Assembly (NCBI RefSeq): GCF_016055025.1
Contig: NZ_JAECVW010000008.1
DNA: 64,000 nt
Direction: 5' to 3' (one strand)
Source of the DNA: Thermoactinomyces intermedius
GTDB taxonomy: Bacteria > Bacillota > Bacilli > Thermoactinomycetales > Thermoactinomycetaceae
In this document: positions 34,695 through 43,233 of the stretch, one piece after another
Layout of the letters: each line of letters starts with the position of its first letter
Position numbering within the stretch: the stretch's first letter is position 1
Program-made: the position numbers and the translations under genes
Notes under the pieces: generated by a model
What the model was told of the DNA's origin: nothing
Databases searched by the model: none
What the model saw: only the letters and a program-made list of their open reading frames with translations

Positions 34695-35213
34695 ATGAAG
34701 ATATCCATCGGCTGTGATCACATTGTCACGGAGATCAAAGACCATCTCGTGAAATATTTGGAAGCAAGAGGGCACGAGGTGACCGATAACGGCACTTATG
34801 ACAAGAAGCGGACCCATTATCCCGTATACGGGGTGAAAACGGCGAAAAAAGTTGCCGATGGGGACGCCGATCTGGGCATTGTTCTTTGCGGCACGGGAGT
34901 GGGGATCACCATCAGTGCCAACAAATTAAAAGGCATCCGGGCAGCTTTGGTGGAGGATGTGGAAGCGGCCCGATATGCGAGGGAGAAGCTGAATGCCAAT
35001 GTGCTCGGCATCGGCGGGCGGATTGTGGGAATCGGGCTGATCGAAAGAATTGTGGATGCATTTTTGGAAACGGAATATGAGCCATCGGCAGAAAATGAAC
35101 AAACGAATCAACAAATTGATGCATTCCTTGCCGGAAAGGATCCGGCGCAAGATGAACGCCTCTTTGACGACTTGATTGAGAAGTGGAACCGGGGGGAATA
35201 TGCCGACCGGTGA
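34695..35213 (+). CDS. lacB: Galactose-6-phosphate isomerase subunit LacB
   Basis: 172-residue partner of LacA. It carries the catalytic segment LGIVLCGTGVGITISANKLKGIRAALVED and the substrate-binding N-terminus MKISIGCDHIVTEIKDHL. The length and C-terminal extension (RLFDDLIEKWNRGEYAD) match LacB rather than ribose-5-phosphate isomerase B. GAGGAGGGG precedes ATG 34695, 12 bases after lacA. The presence of both subunits makes the tagatose-6-phosphate assignment firm. Confidence 0.93.
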   Translation: MKISIGCDHIVTEIKDHLVKYLEARGHEVTDNGTYDKKRTHYPVYGVKTAKKVADGDADLGIVLCGTGVGITISANKLKGIRAALVEDVEAARYAREKLNANVLGIGGRIVGIGLIERIVDAFLETEYEPSAENEQTNQQIDAFLAGKDPAQDERLFDDLIEKWNRGEYADR

Positions 35214-35241
35214 AACCGGCGGAAATGGAGGGTCTGAACCG

Positions 35242-35733
35242 ATGCCATCATTCTTTCGCCAAGACTTGATCTTTTTTTGTGACCCAAAAACACCGGAAGA
35301 AGTTTTTCGCCATATTGGCGGCATTTTGTGCGGGAAAGGGCTGGTAAAGCCCGGGTTTGTCCGATCGTTGATCCAACGGGAGGCCGATTACCCCACGGGG
35401 CTGGATTTGAGTCCGGTGGCCGGGGATTTGCCGAATGTTGCGATACCGCATACGGAAGCCGAATATTGTGCGGATCAAGCCCTTGCGGTTGTCAAACTGA
35501 ATCACGAAATCCCGTTCAGGAACATGATGGCGCCGGAAAAGGAAATCAAGGTGAGATATCTCTTTTTTATCGTGAATCATGAAAAAGAACAGCAAAGCCG
35601 GATGTTATCCTATCTGATGGAGATTTTCACCGATGAAAAGCGGATGAGACGATTGGATCAATTGGAGGATCCGGCGGAAATTTACCGTTTTTTCACCAGT
35701 CATGAAAGCGGAAGGAGTGTTTCCGATGATTAA
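35242..35733 (+). CDS. PTS IIA component, galactitol/fructose type
   Basis: 163-residue PTS EIIA-2 domain protein of the GatA type. The phosphorylated histidine is in VAIPHTEAEY (about His70). GGAGGG lies nine bases before ATG 35242. It overlaps the IIB gene by eight bases. With the following IIB and IIC it forms a separate-subunit permease. The Gat family transports galactitol in enterics and galactose in some streptococci; the absence of a galactitol-1-phosphate dehydrogenase here favours galactose. Confidence 0.88.
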   Translation: MPSFFRQDLIFFCDPKTPEEVFRHIGGILCGKGLVKPGFVRSLIQREADYPTGLDLSPVAGDLPNVAIPHTEAEYCADQALAVVKLNHEIPFRNMMAPEKEIKVRYLFFIVNHEKEQQSRMLSYLMEIFTDEKRMRRLDQLEDPAEIYRFFTSHESGRSVSDD

Positions 35734-36031
35734 AATTTTGGCGGCCTGTGGTGCCGGGATCAATTCCAGTCACCAAATCAAAACCGGCATTGAAGAGGAG
35801 ATGAAAAAACGCGGATATGACGTCCAAGTGGATACGATGGTGATGAAAGACATCACGGAAGAGATCTTGGCCAAATATGATATTTTTGCACCGATATCCA
35901 AACCGAAACTTCCTTTTGAGATTTCCATTCCCATCGTGGAAGCCGGGCCGATTCTCTACCGGATTTCTCAAATGGCGGATCCTGTCTTTGAAGAATTGGA
36001 AAGCGTTATCAAATCGTTGAAAAAACGTTGA
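35726..36031 (+). CDS. PTS IIB component, galactitol family
   Basis: 101-residue GatB-type IIB subunit. The phosphocysteine loop KILAACGAGINSS is at the N-terminus (Cys8), followed by the Rossmann-like fold of the lactose/cellobiose-galactitol IIB class. AAGGAG lies eight bases before ATG 35726, inside the end of the IIA gene. It passes phosphate from IIA to sugar carried by IIC. Confidence 0.9.
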   Translation: MIKILAACGAGINSSHQIKTGIEEEMKKRGYDVQVDTMVMKDITEEILAKYDIFAPISKPKLPFEISIPIVEAGPILYRISQMADPVFEELESVIKSLKKR

Positions 36032-36055
36032 GTCAGGGAGAAAGGGGGAATCGGG

Positions 36056-37474
36056 TTGGATTCGATCATCCGGTTTGCCAATCTTATTTTTGAACCGGTC
36101 ATTGATTTGGGAGCCGCGCCCATGATGTTTATCCTGTTAACGCTTTTGGCGGTTCTCATGCGCGTTCCGGCCGGCAAGGCGGCAGAGGGCGGATTGAAAT
36201 TGGCGATTGCGTTGACCGGCATGGGGATTGTCATTGACATTTTAACAAGTCATTTTTCTCCAGTGCTGGAGAGTTTTGTAAAATCAACCGGGATTGAACT
36301 TTCGATCACGGACGTGGGTTGGGCTCCTTTGGCAACGATTACATGGGGTTCGGCATACACTTTGTATTTTTTGTTTGTCCTGGTGGTGGTCAACCTTGTC
36401 CTGCTTGCTTTGAACAAAACCAACACGCTGGACGTGGATCTGTTTAATGTATGGCACTTGTCGGTGGTCGGTTTGATTGTCATGCATTATTCGGATAACC
36501 TGCTGTTGGCCACATTGCTTGTCATTTTGCTGGGTGTGATGAAATTGATCAATGCCGATATCATGAAACCAACGTTTAATGAGTTGTTGGACATGCCCCG
36601 GACCAATCCGACCACGACCACCCATTTGAACTTCATGTTGAACCCGTTGATCATGGTGATTGACAAAATCTTTGACAAATGGTTTCCGTTTATCGACCGG
36701 TTTGATTTTGACGCTGCCACTTTAAATAAAAAAATCGGTTTTTGGGGAAACAAATTTGCCATCGGAATCTATCTGGGCTTTTTTGTCGGCCTGTTGGGAC
36801 AACAACCGGTAAAAACCATCTTTACCTTGGCTTTTATCGGCGGAGTGGCCCTCGAACTCTTTTCGGTCATCGGGCAATGGTTCATTTCGGCGGTGGAACC
36901 GTTATCACAGGGCATCACCAATTTTATGAGCAAACGGTTAAAAGGGAGGACTTTTCATATCGGAATCGACTGGCCCTTTCTGGCGGCCCGGCCGGAGATG
37001 TGGGCGGCGGCCAATGTGCTGGCTCCGATTATGCTGTTGATCGCCTTGATTTTTCCCGGCAACAAAATCCTCCCGTTGGGAGGAATCATCGCCATCGGTT
37101 TGACACCGGCTTTGCTGGTGGTGACACGCGGGAAAATCATCCGCATGATTTTGATCGGATCAGTCATGATTCCGGTGTTTTTCTTGTCAGGAACGGCGAT
37201 TGCCCCGTTTTTTACACAAACGGCCAAAGCGGTCGGTGCATTTCCGGAAAATGTGGCCGCCAATGTGATGATCACGCATTCCACGTTGGAGGGACCGGTG
37301 GAAAAATTCCTGGCGATCTTGGTCGGCAAGCTGGGCGGGAATTGGAACATGCAAAATTTATTGCTGACCGCACTCGCATTTGCGGCTTACATTCTGTTGT
37401 TTGTCTGGTATCTCAAGCAAATGAAAAAACGGAACCGGCAATATGAAGTAGAAAAAGAAACCATCGCCGGATAA
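36056..37474 (+). CDS. PTS IIC component, galactitol family
   Basis: 472-residue GatC-type (EIIC-GAT) membrane permease with around nine or ten hydrophobic helices. Recognisable features are the N-terminal FVIDLGAAPMMFILLTLLAVLMRVPAGKAAEGGLKLAIALTGMG region (residues about 10-60, given by position) and LNFMLNPLIMVIDKIFDKWFP. TTG 36056 follows AGAAAGGGGG. It forms the channel for the IIA/IIB pair encoded just upstream; substrate is inferred to be galactose from the lacABCD context. Confidence 0.9.
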   Translation: MDSIIRFANLIFEPVIDLGAAPMMFILLTLLAVLMRVPAGKAAEGGLKLAIALTGMGIVIDILTSHFSPVLESFVKSTGIELSITDVGWAPLATITWGSAYTLYFLFVLVVVNLVLLALNKTNTLDVDLFNVWHLSVVGLIVMHYSDNLLLATLLVILLGVMKLINADIMKPTFNELLDMPRTNPTTTTHLNFMLNPLIMVIDKIFDKWFPFIDRFDFDAATLNKKIGFWGNKFAIGIYLGFFVGLLGQQPVKTIFTLAFIGGVALELFSVIGQWFISAVEPLSQGITNFMSKRLKGRTFHIGIDWPFLAARPEMWAAANVLAPIMLLIALIFPGNKILPLGGIIAIGLTPALLVVTRGKIIRMILIGSVMIPVFFLSGTAIAPFFTQTAKAVGAFPENVAANVMITHSTLEGPVEKFLAILVGKLGGNWNMQNLLLTALAFAAYILLFVWYLKQMKKRNRQYEVEKETIAG

Positions 37475-37502
37475 CCGGTATAAAAACGGGAAGGGATCGC
37501 GA

Positions 37503-38459
37503 TTGATTTTGACAATTACATTAAATCCTTCGGTCGATATCCGGTACACACTGGATTCGTTCCGGACGGGGACCGTCAACCGGGTGGAGCATGTTTCGAA
37601 AACGGCCGGGGGAAAAGGATTGAATGTGGCGAGGGTTTTGCGGCAATTGGGAGAGCCGGTGGCTGTGTCCGGATTTCTCGGCGGGGAACTGGGCGCTTAT
37701 ATCCGTTCGGAGATCGCGCAACTGGGCATCCGGGATGCTTTCGTTCCCATCCGGGGCCGGACCCGCAATTGCATTGCCATCCTTCATCAAGGGCTTCAGA
37801 CGGAGATATTGGAAAGCGGACCGGTGATTGAAAAAAGCGAGCAGGAGCGGTTTTTAAGGTGTTTTTCGGAATACTCGGTCAAATCGAAGGTGATCACGAT
37901 CTCCGGAAGTTTGCCCAAAGGGGTGCCGGAGCGCTTTTATGAACAATTGCTGGACAAAGCCCGGGGTGTCCCGGTCTTGCTGGACACCAAAGGAAGTTTG
38001 CTGAAAAAAGTGTTGGCATCGGGGAAAAAGCCTTACCTGATCAAACCCAATCAGGATGAACTGAACGATATGCTTGGCACCGGGTTGGATTCTCTTTCCC
38101 GTCTGACCGGGGCGTTGAAATCGCCCCTGTTGGCAGGAGTTCCCTGGATTGTCGTCACCTTGGGGGAAAAGGGCGCCGTGATCAAACATAAAGGGGTTTT
38201 TTACCGGGCCAAAGTCCCCCGCATCGAGCCGAAAAACCCGGTCGGATCGGGCGATTCGGTCATTGCCGGTTTTGCGGCGGGGATGGCCCGCGGCTTCGAC
38301 GGTGAGCGGCTGATCCGGTTCAGCTTGTCCATGGGCGTGTTGAATGCCATGGAAGAAAAAACGGGTTATATCGATCCGCGGAAATTGAACGGTTGCATGA
38401 AAGAGATCCGAATCGAAACCGTTCATGAGGGACTGGCAGACGAGGAGGGAAACCGATGA
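37503..38459 (+). CDS. lacC: Tagatose-6-phosphate kinase
   Basis: 318-residue PfkB-family sugar kinase converting tagatose 6-phosphate to tagatose 1,6-bisphosphate. The family start ILTITLNPSVDIRY, the substrate loop SKTAGGKGLNVARVL, the glycine-rich LPKGVPERFYEQL and the catalytic NPVGSGDSVIAGFAAGM are present. It could be confused with 1-phosphofructokinase, but the operon partners LacA, LacB and LacD decide it. TTG 37503 has GGGAAGGG upstream. It overlaps lacD by four bases (ATGA). Confidence 0.9.
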   Translation: MILTITLNPSVDIRYTLDSFRTGTVNRVEHVSKTAGGKGLNVARVLRQLGEPVAVSGFLGGELGAYIRSEIAQLGIRDAFVPIRGRTRNCIAILHQGLQTEILESGPVIEKSEQERFLRCFSEYSVKSKVITISGSLPKGVPERFYEQLLDKARGVPVLLDTKGSLLKKVLASGKKPYLIKPNQDELNDMLGTGLDSLSRLTGALKSPLLAGVPWIVVTLGEKGAVIKHKGVFYRAKVPRIEPKNPVGSGDSVIAGFAAGMARGFDGERLIRFSLSMGVLNAMEEKTGYIDPRKLNGCMKEIRIETVHEGLADEEGNR

Positions 38460-39460
38460 GAAAGTTATCGCCCGGGAAACAAAAAGGGTTGGAAGCCATT
38501 TCAGACGAAAATCAGATCATTTTTGCAATGGCGATGGATCAGCGCGGCTCGTTGGGAAAAATGATCCGGTCATTCAATCCGAATGTTCCTTATGCCGAAG
38601 GATTAACCCGGTTTAAAGCAGCGGTCAGTGAAGTGCTGGGCAACCGGTCTTCTGCGCTATTGCTGGATCCGGAATACGGTTGGGAGGCAGCCGGAAAGTT
38701 AAATCAAGAGACCGGTTTGATCATGGCTTATGAGAAAACGGGTTATGATGCCTCGCAAAAGGGGCGCCTGCCTGCATTGGTGGACCGGTATGCCGTCCAA
38801 GATTTTGTGCGTGAAGGCGTCGACGCGCTGAAACTGTTAGTCTATTATGACCCGTATGAAGAAAAAAAAGTGAATGCCGTGAAAAAAGCCTGGATCAAAC
38901 GGGTTGGCGACGAGTGCAAGCAAAACGATCTGTTGTTTATATTGGAGCCCGTTTCTTACAGTGCCGGCGGAATTCCGGAGAAAAGCAGGGAATTTGCCAA
39001 AATCAAACCCCGGATGATTGAGTATTTCATGGAAGAATTTTCGAAAGCGTGTTACGGGGTGGATCTGTTAAAAGTGGAAGCGCCGGTGCCTGTTTACTAT
39101 ATTGAAGGTTGCTGCGGCGGGAAGGCGGAGCCTGTATTCAGGCAAGAAGAAGCGGCCGAAGCCTATGACCGATGCTCTGAAAAAAGCGGCGTTCCTTTTG
39201 TTTATTTAAGCGGAGGGGTATCCCATGATCAGTTTATCGAGACGCTTCATTTTGCCAAACAGGCCGGATCTCGCTTTTGCGGATGTTTATGCGGGAGAGC
39301 GGTCTGGAAAGAAGGGGTGCAACCGTTTGCGGAGGAAGGGGAAGCCGCTTTCCATCATTGGCTTTCCACCGAAGGGCTGGACAACTTGAACCGCGTTGCC
39401 AAAGCCATCCGGGAGACGGCGACTCCTTGGAGCCGTTATTATGCAGTTTCCGGACAATAA
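38456..39460 (+). CDS. lacD: Tagatose 1,6-bisphosphate aldolase
   Basis: 334-residue class I aldolase that splits tagatose 1,6-bisphosphate into dihydroxyacetone phosphate and glyceraldehyde 3-phosphate. Typical segments are IIFAMAMDQRGSLGKMI, LLLDPEYGWEAA, VDALKLLVYYDP and GVDLLKVEAPVPVYYIEG, which includes the Schiff-base lysine region, and PFVYLSGGV. ATG 38456 overlaps the lacC stop. It is the last gene of the operon, before a strong hairpin. Confidence 0.94.
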   Translation: MRKLSPGKQKGLEAISDENQIIFAMAMDQRGSLGKMIRSFNPNVPYAEGLTRFKAAVSEVLGNRSSALLLDPEYGWEAAGKLNQETGLIMAYEKTGYDASQKGRLPALVDRYAVQDFVREGVDALKLLVYYDPYEEKKVNAVKKAWIKRVGDECKQNDLLFILEPVSYSAGGIPEKSREFAKIKPRMIEYFMEEFSKACYGVDLLKVEAPVPVYYIEGCCGGKAEPVFRQEEAAEAYDRCSEKSGVPFVYLSGGVSHDQFIETLHFAKQAGSRFCGCLCGRAVWKEGVQPFAEEGEAAFHHWLSTEGLDNLNRVAKAIRETATPWSRYYAVSGQ

Positions 39461-39491
39461 AAAAGGGCGGCTGATGGCCGTCCGTTTTTTT
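39461..39491. terminator. Bidirectional terminator between lacD and the cupin gene
   Basis: GGGCGGC (39465-39471) pairs with GCCGTCC (39477-39483), with an A-run before and a T-run after, so it can serve both the plus-strand lacD transcript and the minus-strand cupin transcript. Confidence 0.85.
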
Positions 39492-39495
39492 ATGA

Positions 39496-39816
39496 TCATA
39501 AACTGCAACGGGGATTGGAGCCGATTTTAAACACCAGCAGGCTCGCATCCTGAAGCGCTTCAATGTCATGCTTTTCAAAGGGTTTCATATGCAGCAACGA
39601 TCCTTCTTTCATGTGGTGCCGTTTTTCTTCCACACCAAAGAGGACTTCCCCGCTTGCCACATAAACAATCACATCGGTGTTGGCATGGTGGCGGGGGACA
39701 GTTTCCCCGGCTTTGATTTGCAGGTTGATCACCAGTCCTTGATCAAAGTCGAGCACTTTGTTGCGAGTGACTCCTTTATCAATCGGTCCTTCTTTTTTGA
39801 TTTCAACCAAAGACAC
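39496..39816 (-). CDS. Small cupin-domain protein under Crp/Fnr-type control
   Basis: 106-residue single cupin. The metal motif appears as ETVPRHHANTDVIVYVASGEVLFG and the second motif as MKPFEKHDIEAL, leaving histidines able to bind one metal ion. Function is unknown. AAGGAGG lies upstream of the start. A perfect TGTGA-N6-TCACA palindrome sits 61 bases upstream of the start, positioned about 41 bases before a start point predicted from the -10-like CATACT, so the gene probably belongs to the respiration regulon encoded next to it. Confidence 0.8.
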   Translation of the reverse strand: MSLVEIKKEGPIDKGVTRNKVLDFDQGLVINLQIKAGETVPRHHANTDVIVYVASGEVLFGVEEKRHHMKEGSLLHMKPFEKHDIEALQDASLLVFKIGSNPRCSL

Positions 39817-39876
39817 AGGCGGAGCCTCCTTCTTTCAAAACTTTATTTGAGTATGCCATAATATCGGGGACCGTGA

Positions 39877-39892
39877 TGTGACATATATCACA
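39877..39892. promoter_or_regulatory. Crp/Fnr-type box upstream of the cupin gene
   Basis: TGTGACATATATCACA is a perfect TGTGA-N6-TCACA palindrome. On the minus strand a -10-like CATACT at 39855-39850 puts the box near -41.5, the classic activator position. Confidence 0.75.
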
Positions 39893-39913
39893 AAAAATGT
39901 TTCGGTCTCCCGG

Positions 39914-40597
39914 TCACGAGAGTTTGGCCTGCAGGGTTTTTAAGTCCAGAATTTTGATTCCTTTCCGGCTCACATCAATCAGGTTTTCCTTTTTTAACTG
40001 GTTTAACACCCGGTTGACGGATTCCCGCGACAATCCCAGCATATTGGCAAAATCCTGGTGGGTTAAAGGCAGGGAAATGAATATGCTTTCGTCTTTGGAG
40101 ACGCCGTATTCATCGACGAGCCTCAGCAAAGTCATGACCACCTTGTGATAAACATCACCGGAAATGACTTCCTGAAGGCGTCTTTGCAGTTGCAAAATTT
40201 TAACGGCCATGATTTTCATGACGGATTTGGCAATTTGGGGATTGGAATCCAGCAGGCGGTCAAAGTCATGGATGGGGATCGCCAAGAGTTTGCTGTTTTG
40301 GATGGTTTGCGCGGTTCCGGGGTAGGGGGAGTCGTCAAAAAAGCCCACGTGAGGAAACATATCACCTTTTTGGAGGATCGAAATCACTTGCTCGTTTCCC
40401 TGATTATCCACCTTGGTGACTTTGATGATCCCCGACTCAATGAAGTAGACCGTTGTTCTTGGTTGCGCTTCCATAAATATGGTGGAATGTTTGGGGTATT
40501 CCTTCAAGGTGGCGATTTGTGCGATTTTCTCCAGCTCTTCGTTGTTCAGGTCCCGGAAGAGAGGCACCCGTTTCAAGATTTCAACCTTGCGGTTCAT
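39914..40597 (-). CDS. Crp/Fnr-family regulator lacking cysteines
   Basis: 227-residue Crp/Fnr protein: cyclic-nucleotide-binding-like beta-roll (about residues 12-120, with PHVGFFDDSPYPGTAQ), long dimer helix (IMAVKILQLQRRLQEV) and C-terminal helix-turn-helix LTHQDFANMLGLSRESVNRVLNQLKK. The recognition segment SRESVNR matches the SRETVGR of E. coli CRP, whose Arg, Glu and Arg read TGTGA, and TGTGA-N6-TCACA boxes are spread across the next 15 kb. There is no cysteine at all, so it cannot be an Fe-S oxygen sensor like FNR; the signal (NO-haem, redox or other) is unknown. Start set at ATG 40597 with GGAGGCGG upstream. Confidence 0.88.
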   Translation of the reverse strand: MNRKVEILKRVPLFRDLNNEELEKIAQIATLKEYPKHSTIFMEAQPRTTVYFIESGIIKVTKVDNQGNEQVISILQKGDMFPHVGFFDDSPYPGTAQTIQNSKLLAIPIHDFDRLLDSNPQIAKSVMKIMAVKILQLQRRLQEVISGDVYHKVVMTLLRLVDEYGVSKDESIFISLPLTHQDFANMLGLSRESVNRVLNQLKKENLIDVSRKGIKILDLKTLQAKLS

Positions 40598-40719
40598 ACT
40601 TACCGCCTCCAGAAATGAAAATAATTGGTGTTTAATTTTATTCAAAGGGATGCGTTTCCTGTTCGTCAACAACAAAGCGTTTACGGTTCTGTCGACGTTC
40701 TGTGAACACCGGCGTTTTT

Positions 40720-40763
40720 GTGATCCAGATCACATTTTGTTCATCTGACAACGTTTTATAATG
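40720..40763 (+). promoter_or_regulatory. Crp/Fnr box and -10 of the former hmp promoter
   Basis: TGTGATCCAGATCACA (40720-40735) is a perfect palindrome; TATAAT at 40758-40763 places it near -42 for rightward transcription into the hmp remnant. It could also influence the divergent regulator gene. Confidence 0.7.
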
Positions 40764-40874
40764 TTTAATAATTCATTTTATATACTTTATCATTTTTTAT
40801 GTTGTCATTTATGAAGAAAAACATGTGGTTGCGCATCTTAAAAGGGAATTTTCGCTAGAGGAGTCTTTTCATAG

Positions 40875-41970
40875 ATGCTCGATGAAGACGATGGAAATCA
40901 TTAAAAAGCAACGGCTCCGGTACTGAAAGAAAACAGCGAAGCGATCGGAAAAACGGTTTTATGAATTATTGTTCACCCGTCATTCGGAGTTGATCCATAT
41001 TTTTTATCACAGTCGGGCGTTCGGGGGCAAACCGGAACAATATCCCATGGTGGGCGAAACGCTGATTGAGGACGTCAAAGATGCGTTGGGGGACGGAGCG
41101 ACGGGCGAGATCATCCAGGCTTGGGTGATGGCTTATGATTCAATCAATTCATCGGAATCGAACAATAGTTGTATGAACAAACGAAAACGAAAGAAGGTAA
41201 TTGGTAAGGTTTCCGGGAATTTGTGGTGGTGAAAAAAGTGAAAGAAAGCGAGGCGATCACCTCCTGCTATTTAAAACCCAAAGACAATAAGCCCTTTGCT
41301 TCTTTCCGTCCCGGACAGTATCTGACCATCCGGAAGAAGATCCCGGGTGAAAAATACATGCATCACCGCCATTACAGTTTGTCCGATGTTCCCGGAAAGG
41401 AACACTTACCGGATCAGTGTGAAACGGGAAGATGCCCGAAACGGAAAGCCTCCCGGTGCGTTTTCCACTTGGTTGCATGAACAGGTGCAGGAAGGGAGTG
41501 TGCTTGAATTCAGTTCGCCGGCCGGTGACTTTGTTTTGGACACCGAATCCATGAACCCGGTCGTGTTGATCAGCGAAGGTGTCGGGTTCACCCCCCTCAT
41601 GAGCATGTTGAACACCTTGGTGGAAAAACAGCCGGACCGGGATGTAACCAACATTCATGCGGCCATAAACGGCAAACATCATGCGATGAAAGAGCATGTG
41701 GCCCGTTTGGCGGAGACTTGCGACCGGCTGAAATCTTTATGTGATTTATGAATTGCCGACCGAAGAGCGGAAAAATCGTTTGACAAAAAGGGATGGATTG
41801 ACAAGGAGTGGCTGGAGTCCGTGGTGGACCATCCCGGTGCCGATTTTTATTTGTGCGGTCCGGTTCCGTTTATGGAGGTTGTTTATTCGGCGCTCCGAAA
41901 AATGAATGTGGATGAAAGCCGCATTCAATATGAAGCTTTCGCCCGCTTGACACCATGGATACCGGTTTAA
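40875..41970 (+). pseudogene. hmp: Decayed flavohaemoprotein (NO dioxygenase) gene
   Basis: Remnant of Hmp, which converts NO to nitrate. Pieces in several frames line up with the family: MLDE near 40875, TAPVLKENSEAIGK, RFYELLFTRHSELIHIFYH, then a jump to YPMVGETLIEDVKDALGDGATGEIIQAW, meaning the central globin section with the haem ligand is deleted. The FAD/NAD part follows as FVVVKKVKESEAI, SFRPGQYLT, YRISVKREDARNG, GDFVLD, FTPLMSMLNTLVEKQPDR and FYLCGPVPFMEVVYSALRKM. Lesions include changes in A-runs (near 40886, 40904 and 40951), an in-frame TAG near 41166, and frameshifts near 41210, 41405 and 41745. It cannot make a working enzyme, though its regulated promoter is preserved. Confidence 0.9.
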
Positions 41971-41991
41971 GATGGGACAAAAGAACAGAAC

Positions 41992-42016
41992 ACCACCCGT
42001 TACGGGTGGTTTTTTT
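41992..42016 (+). terminator. Terminator after hmp remnant
   Basis: ACCACCCG (41992-41999) pairs with CGGGTGGT (42003-42010), then six T. Confidence 0.9.
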
Positions 42017-42104
42017 GTTTGCGGGGCTTTTTGGTCCGTGGCAAGGAAAAGAAAGTGACAAAGCGTCAAACATTTTGTCGCTATTTTGTGAACGACGTCC
42101 GTTA

Positions 42105-42147
42105 TGTGATTTGAATCACAAAAGCGGTGCAACCCCCCGTTTAAAGT
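42105..42147 (+). promoter_or_regulatory. Crp/Fnr box and -10 upstream of qoxABCD
   Basis: TGTGATTTGAATCACA (42105-42120) is a perfect palindrome. TAAAGT at 42142-42147 is a fair -10 that would put the box at -41.5. The transcript would have a leader of about 155 bases. Confidence 0.6.
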
Positions 42148-42233
42148 GAAGATGTAACAAAAAAATGAAATACAGGTAGGAGGAATTCATACCAGAGAAA
42201 CAAGAACATGAATCATTTTTATGAACCCTTATT

Positions 42234-42249
42234 TGTGATATTTATCACA
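42234..42249 (+). promoter_or_regulatory. Second Crp/Fnr box in the qox leader
   Basis: TGTGATATTTATCACA is another perfect palindrome, 62 bases before qoxA and downstream of the predicted start point, where binding would be expected to block rather than activate. No good -10 lies 32 bases further on. Confidence 0.65.
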
Positions 42250-42310
42250 AAACCTGGAGAATTGGACTCATCAGCCAGTAACATTCCAAGTGTTATGGGA
42301 GGGAGAATTG

Positions 42311-43213
42311 TTGAAGAAATTGCGGGCATCCAACAGACTGAGAAAGCTTTTGCCGGTGCCGGGATTTGTTCTCATTTTATTGCTGACCGGATGCGATGAC
42401 CGTTATGTCATGTTTAATCCGGCCGGGCCGGTCGCCATGACTCTGTATGATCTGATCAAGTTGTCCGTTCTCATGCTGTCCTTGATTGTGATCCCGGTGA
42501 TGCTGTTCTTCTTCTATGTGATTTACCGGTATCGGGACAAACCGGGAAATAAAGCTTCCTACCGTCCGGAGTGGGATGACAGCAAAATCATGGAGATCAT
42601 TTGGTGGACCATTCCCGTGGTGATTGTCGCCATCTTGAGTGTGGCCACGGTTCGGGACACGTACGGATTGACGAAAAAACCTTCACCGAACAAGCCAATC
42701 ACCATTGAAGTGGTTTCATTGGACTGGAAGTGGCTTTTCTTGTATCCGGAACAAAACATTGCCACAGTGAACCATGCACCCGTTCCGGCAGGAGTTCCGG
42801 TTCAATTTGTGCTCACTTCGGATGCGCCCATGAACTCCTTCTGGGTTCCGGAATTGGGCGGGCAATTGTACACCATGCCGGGAATGGAGATGCCGCTTTG
42901 GTTACAAGCCGACAAACCCGGTGTGTATGAAGGGAAAGGAGCCAACTTTACCGGAAAAGGCTTTGCCCACATGAACTTTGAAGTGATTGCAAAACCGCAG
43001 GCGGAATTTGATGCATGGGCAGAAAGCGTGAAGAAATCCGCACCTGTTTTCACCCAGGAAAAATATGATCAATTGAAACAGCCGGGTTTGGCAAAAGAGC
43101 AGTCGTATTCGTCTTATCCGCCCAAACTTTACAAACAAATTGTGGATAAAAACGGAGGAATCTATTGGGACAAACATGATATGGACGTTCGCCATGAATC
43201 TGTTCATGAATAA
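42311..43213 (+). CDS. qoxA: Cytochrome aa3 quinol oxidase subunit II
   Basis: 300-residue lipoprotein subunit of a haem-copper quinol oxidase. A signal sequence ends in the lipobox LLLTGC, and two membrane helices follow (about residues 38-65 and 85-105). The cupredoxin domain has MNSFWVPELGGQLYTMPGM and ANFTGKGFAHMNFEV, the form seen in quinol oxidases: the CuA cysteines of cytochrome c oxidases are absent. TTG 42311 follows GGAGGGAG; TTG 42308 is equally possible. First gene of qoxABCD-ctaB-ctaA. Confidence 0.93.
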   Translation: MKKLRASNRLRKLLPVPGFVLILLLTGCDDRYVMFNPAGPVAMTLYDLIKLSVLMLSLIVIPVMLFFFYVIYRYRDKPGNKASYRPEWDDSKIMEIIWWTIPVVIVAILSVATVRDTYGLTKKPSPNKPITIEVVSLDWKWLFLYPEQNIATVNHAPVPAGVPVQFVLTSDAPMNSFWVPELGGQLYTMPGMEMPLWLQADKPGVYEGKGANFTGKGFAHMNFEVIAKPQAEFDAWAESVKKSAPVFTQEKYDQLKQPGLAKEQSYSSYPPKLYKQIVDKNGGIYWDKHDMDVRHESVHE

Positions 43214-43233
43214 CGGAAAGGTGGGATCCAACA

